A DNA stretch of 5,251 nucleotides from Neisseriaceae bacterium (GTDB taxonomy: Bacteria > Pseudomonadota > Gammaproteobacteria > Burkholderiales > UBA11063), in assembly GCA_947470205.1 (NCBI GenBank), contig CANISK010000117.1:1-5251 (forward strand), written 5' to 3'. The first letter of the stretch is position 1. Each line of letters starts with the position of its first letter. This document shows positions 1 through 5,251 of this stretch, piece by piece. Below the pieces are notes generated by a model. It saw only the letters and a list, made by a program, of their open reading frames with translations. It did no database searches and was not told the DNA's origin. The position numbers and the translations under genes were made by a program.

Positions 1-109
1 AGTAGTGCCTAAAAAATGTGAAAATAACTAAATTTTAATGATTTTTTTAAAATTTTGCATGATTTAAGTAAATTTTAAAAAAATTTGTAAATGATGCACT
101 CAGAACATT
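1..109. other. A/T-rich non-coding end region
   Basis: This stretch is almost entirely A and T and contains runs of T and A and variants of TAAATTTTAA at about 32-40 and 70-80. One segment, at 70-86, is a pure A/T inverted repeat (arms AAATTTT and AAAATTT, three-base loop). It lies just past the stop codon of the minus-strand gene and could help end its transcription, but it has no G/C stem and is not a convincing intrinsic terminator. No coding region can be supported. Confidence 0.4.
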
Positions 110-388
110 TTAATTAAATAAGATTTTTTGACTTTTGCAATTCCCCCAATTGTCTGTTTCACTGTCGAAACCAATATTTTTTTCACCATAACTCATAAAT
201 GCATCTATAAATGAATAATAAATGCTTGATCTAGTTTCACTATGTGCTAGTTTATCAATCTTTCCAATAAAAAATCTACTGATAGAATTTCCTGCGCCAA
301 AATGAGTTCTTTTGTTTAGTTCGTTTATATCATGTCCTGATGGCACACCACCATTAGCACGACAAATTAAAGTATTAATTTTGTTCAT
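110..388 (-). CDS. Small protein of unknown function (92 aa)
   Basis: I do not recognise this protein. The start is placed at the ATG at 388-386 because AAAGGTGA (394-401, read on the minus strand) lies 5 bases before it, an excellent ribosome binding site. A GTG start three codons further upstream (397-395) falls inside that site and is unlikely. The product is 92 aa, soluble-looking, with no signal peptide or membrane segment. It has two cysteines (one near the N-terminus in NTLICRANGG, one near the C-terminus in NWGNCKSQK), a Gly-rich early part (GGVPSGHD, THFGAGNS) and an aromatic middle (SIYYSFIDAFMSYGEK). A promoter with near-consensus -35 and -10 lies upstream, which argues for a real expressed gene. 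It stands alone, divergent from cmk. It could also be a remnant of a longer gene, though its own start signals argue against that. Confidence 0.6.
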   Translation of the reverse strand: MNKINTLICRANGGVPSGHDINELNKRTHFGAGNSISRFFIGKIDKLAHSETRSSIYYSFIDAFMSYGEKNIGFDSETDNWGNCKSQKILFN

Positions 389-393
389 ATAAA

Positions 394-401
394 TCACCTT
401 T
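394..401 (-). promoter_or_regulatory. Ribosome binding site of the small minus-strand gene
   Basis: On the minus strand AAAGGTGA lies 5 bases before the ATG at 388-386. It decides the start in favour of this ATG over the GTG that overlaps the site. Confidence 0.65.
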
Positions 402-429
402 ATAAAAATGCTTTCAAAAAGAATGGTAT

Positions 430-458
430 ACTATATCAAATCTCCGTTATTATCACAA
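430..458 (-). promoter_or_regulatory. Sigma-70-type promoter for the small minus-strand gene
   Basis: Read on the minus strand, TTGTGA (458-453) and TATAGT (435-430) are separated by 17 bases, a near-consensus -35/-10 pair. Transcription would start near 423 and give a leader of about 35 bases before the ATG. The -35 hexamer lies inside the inverted repeat at 445-463. Confidence 0.55.
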
Positions 459-463
459 TAACG
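445..463. repeat. Inverted repeat over the -35 of the minus-strand promoter, candidate operator
   Basis: Seven-base perfect arms, CGTTATT (445-451) and AATAACG (457-463), flank a 5-base centre (ATCAC on the plus strand, GTGAT on the minus strand). The repeat covers the -35 element, so a bound dimeric regulator could block the promoter. The inner 13 bases, TATTGTGATAATA on the minus strand, recur exactly before glnA at 1757-1769. The binding protein is unknown. Confidence 0.4.
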
Positions 464-506
464 CTAATTCGACATACAACCTATATATTAACATGCGAAT
501 GTATTT

Positions 507-534
507 TTTACAAGTGACAAATTTGTGTCATAAT
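507..534 (+). promoter_or_regulatory. Sigma-70-type promoter pointing to cmk
   Basis: TTTACA (507-512) and CATAAT (529-534), each one base from consensus, are separated by 16 bases. Transcription would start near 541, giving a leader of about 154 bases before cmk. A weaker alternative is TTGACC (582-587) with TATTTG (605-610) at 17-base spacing. Confidence 0.45.
515..530. repeat. Palindrome in the spacer of the cmk promoter, candidate operator
   Basis: TGACA (515-519) and TGTCA (526-530) are inverted arms around a 6-base A/T core, and the inner ACAAATTTGT (517-526) is a perfect 10-base palindrome. It lies between the -35 and -10 hexamers of the rightward promoter, the usual place for a repressor site. 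No regulator in the window can be assigned to it. Confidence 0.35.
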
Positions 535-540
535 GCCAAT

Positions 541-694
541 TCACAAAAATTAAAAATTTTTATTGCCGTTTAAGTTAACAATTGACCAAAGATTGTCTTG
601 CAAATATTTGTGATATAAAAAAATATAGCATCAGTTTTTCTTTGGATATTATGATAAAATCTCTTATTGAAATTACCTTGATAGTAGAGATGAT
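541..694 (+). other. Probable untranslated leader upstream of cmk
   Basis: No gene can be supported here. The stretch holds the secondary promoter candidate at 582-610, a 10-base palindrome CAAATATTTG (601-610) and a TTGTGATA motif at 608-615 resembling the core of the sites at 445-463 and 1757-1769. I see no riboswitch-like structure or strong hairpin. A TTG-initiated frame from 582 runs into cmk out of frame and looks like chance. Confidence 0.3.
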
Positions 695-1411
695 ATGCCA
701 AATAAAACTCACACCACAGATAATGCCACAAATTACACCCACACAACACATTACAGTGTTATTGCCATAGATGGCCCATCTGCATCTGGTAAAGGCACTA
801 TCGCAAAACGCGTTGCAAATAGACTGCATTTTAGCTATTTAGACTCGGGGGCAATATATCGTACGGTTGCACTGTACGTGCTTAAAAATAAACTCGCAAA
901 AGATATACCAAATAATATTAATGAAATTGCATCAGCAATAAACACCTATATTGATTTATCTTTCATAGATGATAATGTATATTTAAACAATGTGGATGTT
1001 ACTAATCAGATACGCACGGAAGATGTGGGAATGATGGCATCCACCATTGGCAAATATCCATCTATCAGAACCGCATTACTTCACTTACAACGTGATTTTG
1101 CTCTAAAAGATAACCTCGTCACTGATGGGCGAGACATGGGAAGTGTAGTTTTTCCAAATGCAGATTTAAAAGTATTTCTCACAGCCGCACAAGAGAAAAG
1201 GGCGGAAAGAAGATATAACCAACTTGTAAAAACTAACGATGCTGTTAATTTTGAAGATATTCTACAGGATATCATCACTCGAGATACACAAGATAGCAAT
1301 AGAGATGTTGCACCTCTTATGTACACTAAAGATTACAAATTATTAGACAATACATATCTCACAATTGAAGAAAGTGTTGAGGAGATTATAAATTGGTTTC
1401 ATGGGCATTAA
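695..1411 (+). CDS. cmk: Cytidylate kinase (CMP/dCMP kinase)
   Basis: Transfers phosphate from ATP to CMP or dCMP, giving CDP or dCDP for nucleotide recycling in the cytosol. The nucleotide-binding P-loop GPSASGKGT is at residues 27-35 (Lys33). LDSGAIYR (49-56), QIRTEDV (105-111), TDGRDMG (143-149) followed by VVFP, and RD..D..R..APL (196-208) are the family's substrate-binding and lid motifs. At 238 aa it is slightly longer than the 227-aa E. coli enzyme because of a Thr/His-rich N-terminal stretch of about 20 residues before the first beta strand (VIAIDGPS). The ATG at 695 is the only possible start: no start codon follows before the P-loop, and an in-frame TGA lies at 668-670. The ribosome binding site is weak (AGAG at 686-689). 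In many proteobacteria cmk is followed by rpsA; here a long A/T-rich gap follows instead. Confidence 0.95.
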   Translation: MPNKTHTTDNATNYTHTTHYSVIAIDGPSASGKGTIAKRVANRLHFSYLDSGAIYRTVALYVLKNKLAKDIPNNINEIASAINTYIDLSFIDDNVYLNNVDVTNQIRTEDVGMMASTIGKYPSIRTALLHLQRDFALKDNLVTDGRDMGSVVFPNADLKVFLTAAQEKRAERRYNQLVKTNDAVNFEDILQDIITRDTQDSNRDVAPLMYTKDYKLLDNTYLTIEESVEEIINWFHGH

Positions 1412-1457
1412 ATGTCTTAAAATTATAAACCATATGATTTACTAATATTTTTTTACC

Positions 1458-1679
1458 TTATGCACAAAAATTGTTTATAACTTTTTAATTTTGCAAAAAA
1501 CTTTTCATAACCTGTGGATAACTTTGTGCATATCTTCATATAAATCTAAAATATCAATAACTTATTTCAAATTATATTAAAACATAAACTAAAATAAAAA
1601 TCTTTATTTGCCAATGATTTGCGCAATTTAAACAATATAAATATCAGTACATCAATATGAATCCTGTGTCTGTGGATAA
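1458..1679. other. DnaA-box cluster, candidate replication origin
   Basis: Three exact matches to the DnaA box TTATNCACA lie here: TTATGCACA on plus at 1458-1466, and TTATCCACA on minus at 1513-1521 and 1671-1679. Two one-mismatch boxes on minus are TTATAAACA (1472-1480) and ATATGCACA (1525-1533). The first four sit within 76 bases; the fifth follows an extremely A/T-rich stretch (about 1536-1610) that could serve as an unwinding element. I found no other TTATNCACA match elsewhere in the window. Against a chromosomal origin: dnaA, dnaN, gidA or parAB are not in view and no GATC sites lie in the gap. Alternatives are a DnaA-titration site or DnaA control of the glnA promoter. A plasmid or second-replicon origin is less likely, given the housekeeping neighbours. 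Confidence 0.45.
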
Positions 1680-1681
1680 CT
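1512..1681 (+). repeat. 12-base direct repeat CTGTGGATAACT, two copies
   Basis: CTGTGGATAACT occurs identically at 1512-1523 and 1670-1681, 158 bases apart in the same orientation. Each copy contains a perfect DnaA box (read on minus) plus identical flanking bases, so the conservation extends beyond the nine-base box. Confidence 0.6.
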
Positions 1682-1723
1682 ATTCAAATATAAGATTAAC
1701 AAATAGTATTTCTGGATGTTAAC

Positions 1724-1774
1724 TTGACGGATAATAAAAATTATTACATTATTATGTATTGTGATAATATTATC
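1724..1774 (+). promoter_or_regulatory. Candidate promoter/operator region of the glnA operon
   Basis: TTGACG (1724-1729) is a good -35 with CATTAT (1747-1752) 17 bases on. Alternatively, TGTGATAAT (1760-1768) reads as an extended -10 (TG, one base, GATAAT). The same stretch carries TATTGTGATAATA (1757-1769), shared with the minus-strand promoter at 445-463, and a perfect 12-base palindrome GATAATATTATC (1763-1774). I see no sigma-54 -24/-12 element or NtrC-type TGCAC...GTGCA site, which are common before glnA in enterobacteria. Confidence 0.4.
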
Positions 1775-1816
1775 TACTCATGTTAATTTTTTATGAAATT
1801 ACCCTCACAAAACATC

Positions 1817-1820
1817 GGAG
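1817..1820 (+). promoter_or_regulatory. glnA: Ribosome binding site that fixes the glnA start
   Basis: GGAG lies 8 bases before the ATG at 1829. The in-frame ATG at 1793 has only T-rich sequence before it, so the downstream ATG is preferred. Confidence 0.7.
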
Positions 1821-1828
1821 ATTTATAT

Positions 1829-3238
1829 ATGCAATTTAAACAAGCGGAGCAATTTATCAAAAATAATGATGTAGAATATATAGATTTAAGATTTACCGAC
1901 ACCTTAGGAAAAGAACATCATGTATCCATCCCATCACATAGCTTTAGTGAAGAATTAATCACTTATGGCCATCCTTTTGATGGCTCATCAATTGCTGGTT
2001 GGCAGGGTATTGAGTGCTCGGACATGATACTCAAGCCATCTCTAGATACCATTAAAATAGACCCATTTTATGATGCAAAAACTGCATTTATTACATGTAA
2101 TATATTAGATCCGCTCACAAAAAACGAATACATCAAGTCCCCGAGGGGTGTGGCACTTAGAGCTGAGGCTTTTTTACAAGAATCTGGCATTGGAGATACT
2201 GCATATTTTGGCCCTGAGGCTGAGTTTTTTATTTTTGATTCGGTTCGTTGGGATCGCAGTCACTCTGGTTGTTTTGTGGAGATAGAGTCCGAAGAGGCGG
2301 CATGGTCATCTGGTAAAAAAATGGGTGGGGCTAATTGTGGGCATCGCCCAGATATCAAGGGTGGTTATTTTCCAGTTCCCCCGGTGGATTCGCTACAAGA
2401 TATCCGCTCTGAGATTTGTACTGTTTTGGATAGCCTTGGGGTGCCAACTGAAATGCACCATCACGAAGTGGCAACCGCAGGACAATGTGAGATTGGTACT
2501 AAATATAGCACTTTAGTACAAAGAGCGGATTGGCAACAAATATTTAAATACACAGTCAAAAATATTGCACATAGACATGGTAAAACTGCCACATTTATGC
2601 CCAAACCAATCGTGGGTGATAACGGCTCTGGTATGCATGTACACCAGTCTATATGGATGAATGGTAAAAATTTATTTGTAGGAGATAAATATGCAGGTTT
2701 ATCTGAAACTGCATTATATTACATTGGTGGGATTATAAAACATGCAAAAGCATTAAATGCTATTACCAACCCCACAATAAATTCATATAAAAGACTAGTT
2801 CCGGGATTTGAAGCACCAGTTGTACTGACGTATTCCCAAAGAAATAGATCTGCAGCTATCCGTATCCCATATGTGACAAGTGATAAAGCCACACGGATAG
2901 AAGTGCGTTTTCCAGACCCACTGGCAAATCCATACCTTGCATTTAGTGCTATGCTGATGGCTGGACTTGACGGGATTATAAATAAAATCCATCCAGGGGA
3001 CGCCATGGATATTAATTTATACGAACTAAATGCAATTGAATTATCCAAAATACCAAGTGTATGTGGAAGTTTAGATGCTGCAATACATGCATTAGATACC
3101 GATAGAGAGTTTTTAAAACGTGGTCATGTTTTTAATGACGAACTAATTAATGCATTTATAAAGCTTAAAAATGATGAATTAGATTTATACAAAACTACCA
3201 CCCATCCGGTTGAATTTGCAATGTACTACAGTATATAA
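1829..3238 (+). CDS. glnA: Glutamine synthetase type I
   Basis: Condenses ammonia with glutamate, using ATP, to give glutamine: the main ammonia-assimilation step, carried out in the cytosol by a dodecamer. The start at 1829 gives 469 aa, and family landmarks run one residue above the numbering of the mature enterobacterial enzyme throughout. FDGSSIAGW (50-58) carries the subunit-interface Asp51. GPEAEFF has metal-binding Glu130 and Glu132. NGSGMHVH has His270. [10 protein letters not shown] and NRSAAIRIP follow, and RIEVRFPDP has Glu358. NLYEL puts Tyr398 where Tyr397 is adenylylated by GlnE in proteobacteria, so this control is probably kept. The C-terminus [11 protein letters not shown] is typical. 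All catalytic motifs look intact. It heads a likely operon, with the next gene 32 bases downstream. No glnL/glnG pair follows, unlike enterobacteria. A gamma-glutamyl-polyamine ligase is the main alternative, given the speB neighbour, but the GlnA landmarks are too complete to favour it. Confidence 0.96.
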   Translation: MQFKQAEQFIKNNDVEYIDLRFTDTLGKEHHVSIPSHSFSEELITYGHPFDGSSIAGWQGIECSDMILKPSLDTIKIDPFYDAKTAFITCNILDPLTKNEYIKSPRGVALRAEAFLQESGIGDTAYFGPEAEFFIFDSVRWDRSHSGCFVEIESEEAAWSSGKKMGGANCGHRPDIKGGYFPVPPVDSLQDIRSEICTVLDSLGVPTEMHHHEVATAGQCEIGTKYSTLVQRADWQQIFKYTVKNIAHRHGKTATFMPKPIVGDNGSGMHVHQSIWMNGKNLFVGDKYAGLSETALYYIGGIIKHAKALNAITNPTINSYKRLVPGFEAPVVLTYSQRNRSAAIRIPYVTSDKATRIEVRFPDPLANPYLAFSAMLMAGLDGIINKIHPGDAMDINLYELNAIELSKIPSVCGSLDAAIHALDTDREFLKRGHVFNDELINAFIKLKNDELDLYKTTTHPVEFAMYYSI

Positions 3239-3270
3239 TTTATTATTAATTATTTGCGGAACAATTAACC

Positions 3271-4668
3271 ATGATAATTATAAAACCTCTAACTACAAAA
3301 GAAATGATTGATGATGCTTGTCGTTTATTATATGATGTGTATATAGAAAATATGAAGTGGGAGTTTGGTGAGGATAATGCCTCGGAAATAAAAATTATTG
3401 AAAAAAATGGCAAAAAGCTGCTGGTTGATAAATTTATTGATTGCGGAGTATGGTTTGGAGCTTATGAACGTAGTCACATGGTCGGATGTGCAAGATTATG
3501 CGGTATGGATGCAAATGGTAAATTTGAGGTACAAGGATACCAATCAGCAAAGAGGATTCAAAAATATTTAAACAAAAACTGCATGGAGGCGGGTAAGGTT
3601 GCTGTAGATATAACACATCGTGGGAAAAAAATTTTAGAGAAACTGTATTTGGCGATGCTAGAATATGCCCTCAATCATGAATTAAACATTTTTGGGTGTG
3701 TTAGTAATGCATATGTGAGGTCTCTATTCAATCGCATTAATTTACCATTACTTGAAGAAAATGCATTTAAATATGAAAACCAAGATCTATCTGCGGTTAA
3801 TTTTTATATGATAGATTATAAAAAAGGTGAATATAAAGAGGTCATTAAAAGATTAAATAACCTTATTAATGTACAATCCAAATCTCATTTTTTAGATGCG
3901 TTAAATGATGTTGCATCTGTGGTTCCTGTGCCAATGTATTGGCATGACTTAGATCACAAAATACTTGGTATTAATGAATTATGTTTGCGTGGGCTTGGGG
4001 TGACAAAACTGGAAGATGTGCTTGGTAAAACTCCTTATGACTTATACCCCAAAGAAATTGCCGATCGCATTACCACACACAATAAAAGGGTAATTTCTAG
4101 TGGCGAAGTGTTATCTCAAGAAGAAGAGTTTCGTTATTTAAGTACCGGTAAGATTGGTTATGCAAAAGCTATTAAGTCCCCTTTATATGACAACACCGGT
4201 CGTATAATTGGTGTGCTTGGTGTATCAATTGATATCACCTCAGAAAAAGAGGCGGAAAAGCTAAGAATAGCAAATGAAAAACAACAAGTGGCATTAGATG
4301 CCAATATGAAGCTTGTCACTTGTTTAAGTGAAATTCAACATATTGTACAAGATTACAAAATCAGTTTTCTAAATGAAAAATTAAGCGAATATGCGTTAAA
4401 TGGCATTGCGGCTAATTTTAAAAACCAATTATCACAAAAAATAAAACTCACTAAACGTGAGCGTGAAATTTTGTATTTTTTGTCTCTTAACAAATCACCA
4501 AAAGAAATTGCGACTATATTATCTGGACTGGAAAACAAACCATTATCCTCTGCAACTATATTATCCATTATAGACAAACAGCTTTATATTAAATTTGAAG
4601 TATTTAATGTGAGTCAATTAATTGAAAAAGCCAATTCATTAAAACTTATTCCATTTATCTTAAATTAA
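3271..4668 (+). CDS. Hybrid protein: LuxI/FeeM-like acyltransferase + PAS + LuxR-type DNA-binding domain
   Basis: The 465-aa product has three parts. Residues 1-185 read as a GNAT-superfamily domain of the autoinducer-synthase/N-acyl-amino-acid-synthase kind. LLYDVYIENMKW (19-30) matches the LuxI-type LRYxVFxxxLxW region, DKFID (53-57) the acidic motif, GCARL (72-76) the conserved Arg strand, and EAGKVAVD then HRGKKI (106-121) the ELxRxAVD-plus-loop segment. Two family positions differ: Leu20 replaces the usual Arg, and Lys109 replaces Arg. Residues 216-327 read as a PAS domain (PMYWHDLDHKILGIN, LGKTPYDLYPKEIAD, GYAKAIKSPLYDNTGRIIG, GVSIDIT). A helical linker (328-390) leads to a LuxR-type helix-turn-helix (391-461: LTKREREILYFL, SPKEIATIL, KQLYIKFEV, LIEKA). 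There is no signal peptide or membrane segment. It may make an acylated molecule and act as a ligand-responsive regulator. The substrate, acyl donor and ligand are unknown; a GNAT domain used only for sensing is an alternative. Confidence 0.75.
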   Translation: MIIIKPLTTKEMIDDACRLLYDVYIENMKWEFGEDNASEIKIIEKNGKKLLVDKFIDCGVWFGAYERSHMVGCARLCGMDANGKFEVQGYQSAKRIQKYLNKNCMEAGKVAVDITHRGKKILEKLYLAMLEYALNHELNIFGCVSNAYVRSLFNRINLPLLEENAFKYENQDLSAVNFYMIDYKKGEYKEVIKRLNNLINVQSKSHFLDALNDVASVVPVPMYWHDLDHKILGINELCLRGLGVTKLEDVLGKTPYDLYPKEIADRITTHNKRVISSGEVLSQEEEFRYLSTGKIGYAKAIKSPLYDNTGRIIGVLGVSIDITSEKEAEKLRIANEKQQVALDANMKLVTCLSEIQHIVQDYKISFLNEKLSEYALNGIAANFKNQLSQKIKLTKREREILYFLSLNKSPKEIATILSGLENKPLSSATILSIIDKQLYIKFEVFNVSQLIEKANSLKLIPFILN

Positions 4669-4676
4669 TTAACAAA

Positions 4677-4682
4677 GAGGTG
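4677..4682 (+). promoter_or_regulatory. speB: Ribosome binding site of the agmatinase gene
   Basis: GAGGTG lies 4 bases before the ATG at 4687, within the 18-base gap after the hybrid gene. It is a strong site that supports this start and translation from the same transcript. Confidence 0.6.
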
Positions 4683-4686
4683 TAAT

Positions 4687-5251
4687 ATGACTGCTATGGT
4701 TGATGCCGCTTTTATGCGTAAAAGCTTAAAAGGTAGCCAATTTGAAATGACATATGCTGGTGCACTTAGTTTTATGCGAAGAAACTACACCAAAGACTTA
4801 ACCAATGTAGATATAGCGGTTAGTGGTATTCCATTTGATCTGGGTGTGACTTATAGATCTGGCGCAAGACTTGGCCCTCGAGCAATCCGTGCCGCATCGG
4901 TACAAGTGGCGGAGCTATTACCATATCCATGGGGCTTTAACCCGTTTGATGTCTTATCAGTGATAGATTATGGCGACTGCATGCTAGATCCACACAATCC
5001 ATACACCATAAAACCCACCATTATAAGTCATATTGATAATATCCTAAACCACAATGTATTTCCACTTACATTTGGCGGAGACCACTATATTACATATCCC
5101 ATTTTATGTGCATTTGCAAAAAAATATGGAAATGGATTATCTGTAATTCATTTTGATGCCCACTGTGATACATGGGCAGACGATGAGGAGGATTCCCTAA
5201 ATCACGGCACAATGTTCTATAAGGCAATTAAAAATGGTATTGTAGACCCAG
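4687..5251 (+). CDS. speB: Agmatinase (agmatine ureohydrolase), 3' part beyond the window
   Basis: Hydrolyses agmatine to putrescine and urea in the cytosol, a step of polyamine synthesis from arginine. Only the first 188 codons are present; the family is usually about 300-320 aa, so roughly 120 residues are missing, including the second metal-binding DxDxxDP motif. Visible manganese ligands are His133 (FGGDH), Asp157, His159 and Asp161 (HFDAHCD). HGTMFY (173-178) and VDP near the cut closely resemble E. coli SpeB (HFDAHTDTY, HGTMFY, IDP), and GIPFDLGVTYRSGARLGPRAIR (47-68) is the ureohydrolase N-terminal motif. The loop between DAHCD and HGTMF is Asp/Glu-rich (ADDEEDS). A related guanidino-acid ureohydrolase (guanidinobutyrase type) cannot be excluded. 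It is the third gene of the likely glnA operon. Confidence 0.88.
   Translation, partial: MTAMVDAAFMRKSLKGSQFEMTYAGALSFMRRNYTKDLTNVDIAVSGIPFDLGVTYRSGARLGPRAIRAASVQVAELLPYPWGFNPFDVLSVIDYGDCMLDPHNPYTIKPTIISHIDNILNHNVFPLTFGGDHYITYPILCAFAKKYGNGLSVIHFDAHCDTWADDEEDSLNHGTMFYKAIKNGIVDP

Noticed and set aside
2..31. Ten plus-strand codons ending in TAA at the left edge, possibly the tail of an upstream gene
   Set aside because: Too short to distinguish from chance in A/T-rich DNA.
513..546. CRP-type site (TGTGA...TCACA) before cmk
   Set aside because: The inverted arms here are TGACA/TGTCA, not TGTGA/TCACA; the TTCACA at 540-545 has no partner at the right distance.
582..770. Plus-strand TTG-initiated frame overlapping the cmk start
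   Set aside because: Out of frame with cmk, no ribosome binding site, and low-complexity content; most likely chance.
575..829. Minus-strand open frame with hydrophobic segments
   Set aside because: It overlaps the P-loop coding part of cmk and the cmk leader, and its hydrophobic character comes from the complement of the ACA/CAC-rich tract; no start signals were seen.
1412..1457. Intrinsic terminator after cmk
   Set aside because: T-runs are present around 1448-1454, but the preceding CATATG region forms only an interrupted weak stem with a mismatch.
1793..1828. A 12-codon N-terminal extension of glutamine synthetase from the ATG at 1793
   Set aside because: There is no ribosome binding site before 1793, while GGAG lies 8 bases before the ATG at 1829, which gives the family's standard length and landmark numbering.
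2719..3048. Minus-strand open frame of 109 codons inside glnA
   Set aside because: It lies wholly antisense to conserved catalytic motifs of glutamine synthetase; a shadow of the real gene.
4429..4436. Further DnaA-like box TTATCACA inside the hybrid gene (and at 451-457 before the small gene)
   Set aside because: These lack the base between TTAT and CACA that the consensus requires.

Overview
The window is AT-rich DNA from a bacterium, most likely a proteobacterium on the beta/gamma branch. The Cmk, glutamine synthetase and agmatinase motifs all read as proteobacterial. The Cmk (SASGKGT, LDSGAIYR, DGRDMGSVVFP, KVFLTAAQEKRAERRY) looks closest to the beta/gamma form by eye. The PAS-plus-LuxR-type gene resembles regulators I associate with Legionella/Coxiella-like bacteria. 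No database search was possible, so the genus is left open.

Layout. (1) Positions 1-109 are nearly pure A/T with no supportable gene. (2) A small gene of unknown function (92 aa) lies on the minus strand at 110-388, with a good ribosome binding site and a plausible sigma-70 promoter. (3) The 389-694 gap is a divergent promoter region: one promoter fires left into the small gene and one fires right toward cmk, each overlapping an inverted repeat. (4) cmk (695-1411) encodes cytidylate kinase. (5) A very AT-rich gap of about 417 bp (1412-1828) carries three consensus DnaA boxes and two near-matches around an A/T-rich core, then a candidate promoter for the next gene. It is a candidate replication origin or DnaA-binding cluster. 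(6) Three genes follow on the plus strand with gaps of 32 and 18 bp: glnA (glutamine synthetase type I), a 465-aa protein that appears to join a LuxI/FeeM-like acyltransferase domain, a PAS domain and a LuxR-type DNA-binding domain, and a speB-like agmatinase cut off by the window end.

How the genes may work together. glnA, the hybrid gene and speB look like one operon. GlnA makes glutamine and agmatinase makes putrescine plus urea, so the operon joins nitrogen assimilation and polyamine synthesis. Between them sits a protein that by domain content could make an N-acylated small molecule and also sense a ligand and bind DNA. A one-polypeptide synthase-sensor-regulator embedded in a nitrogen/polyamine operon is the most unusual thing here. 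That interpretation is inference; the domain order and operon layout are what the sequence shows.
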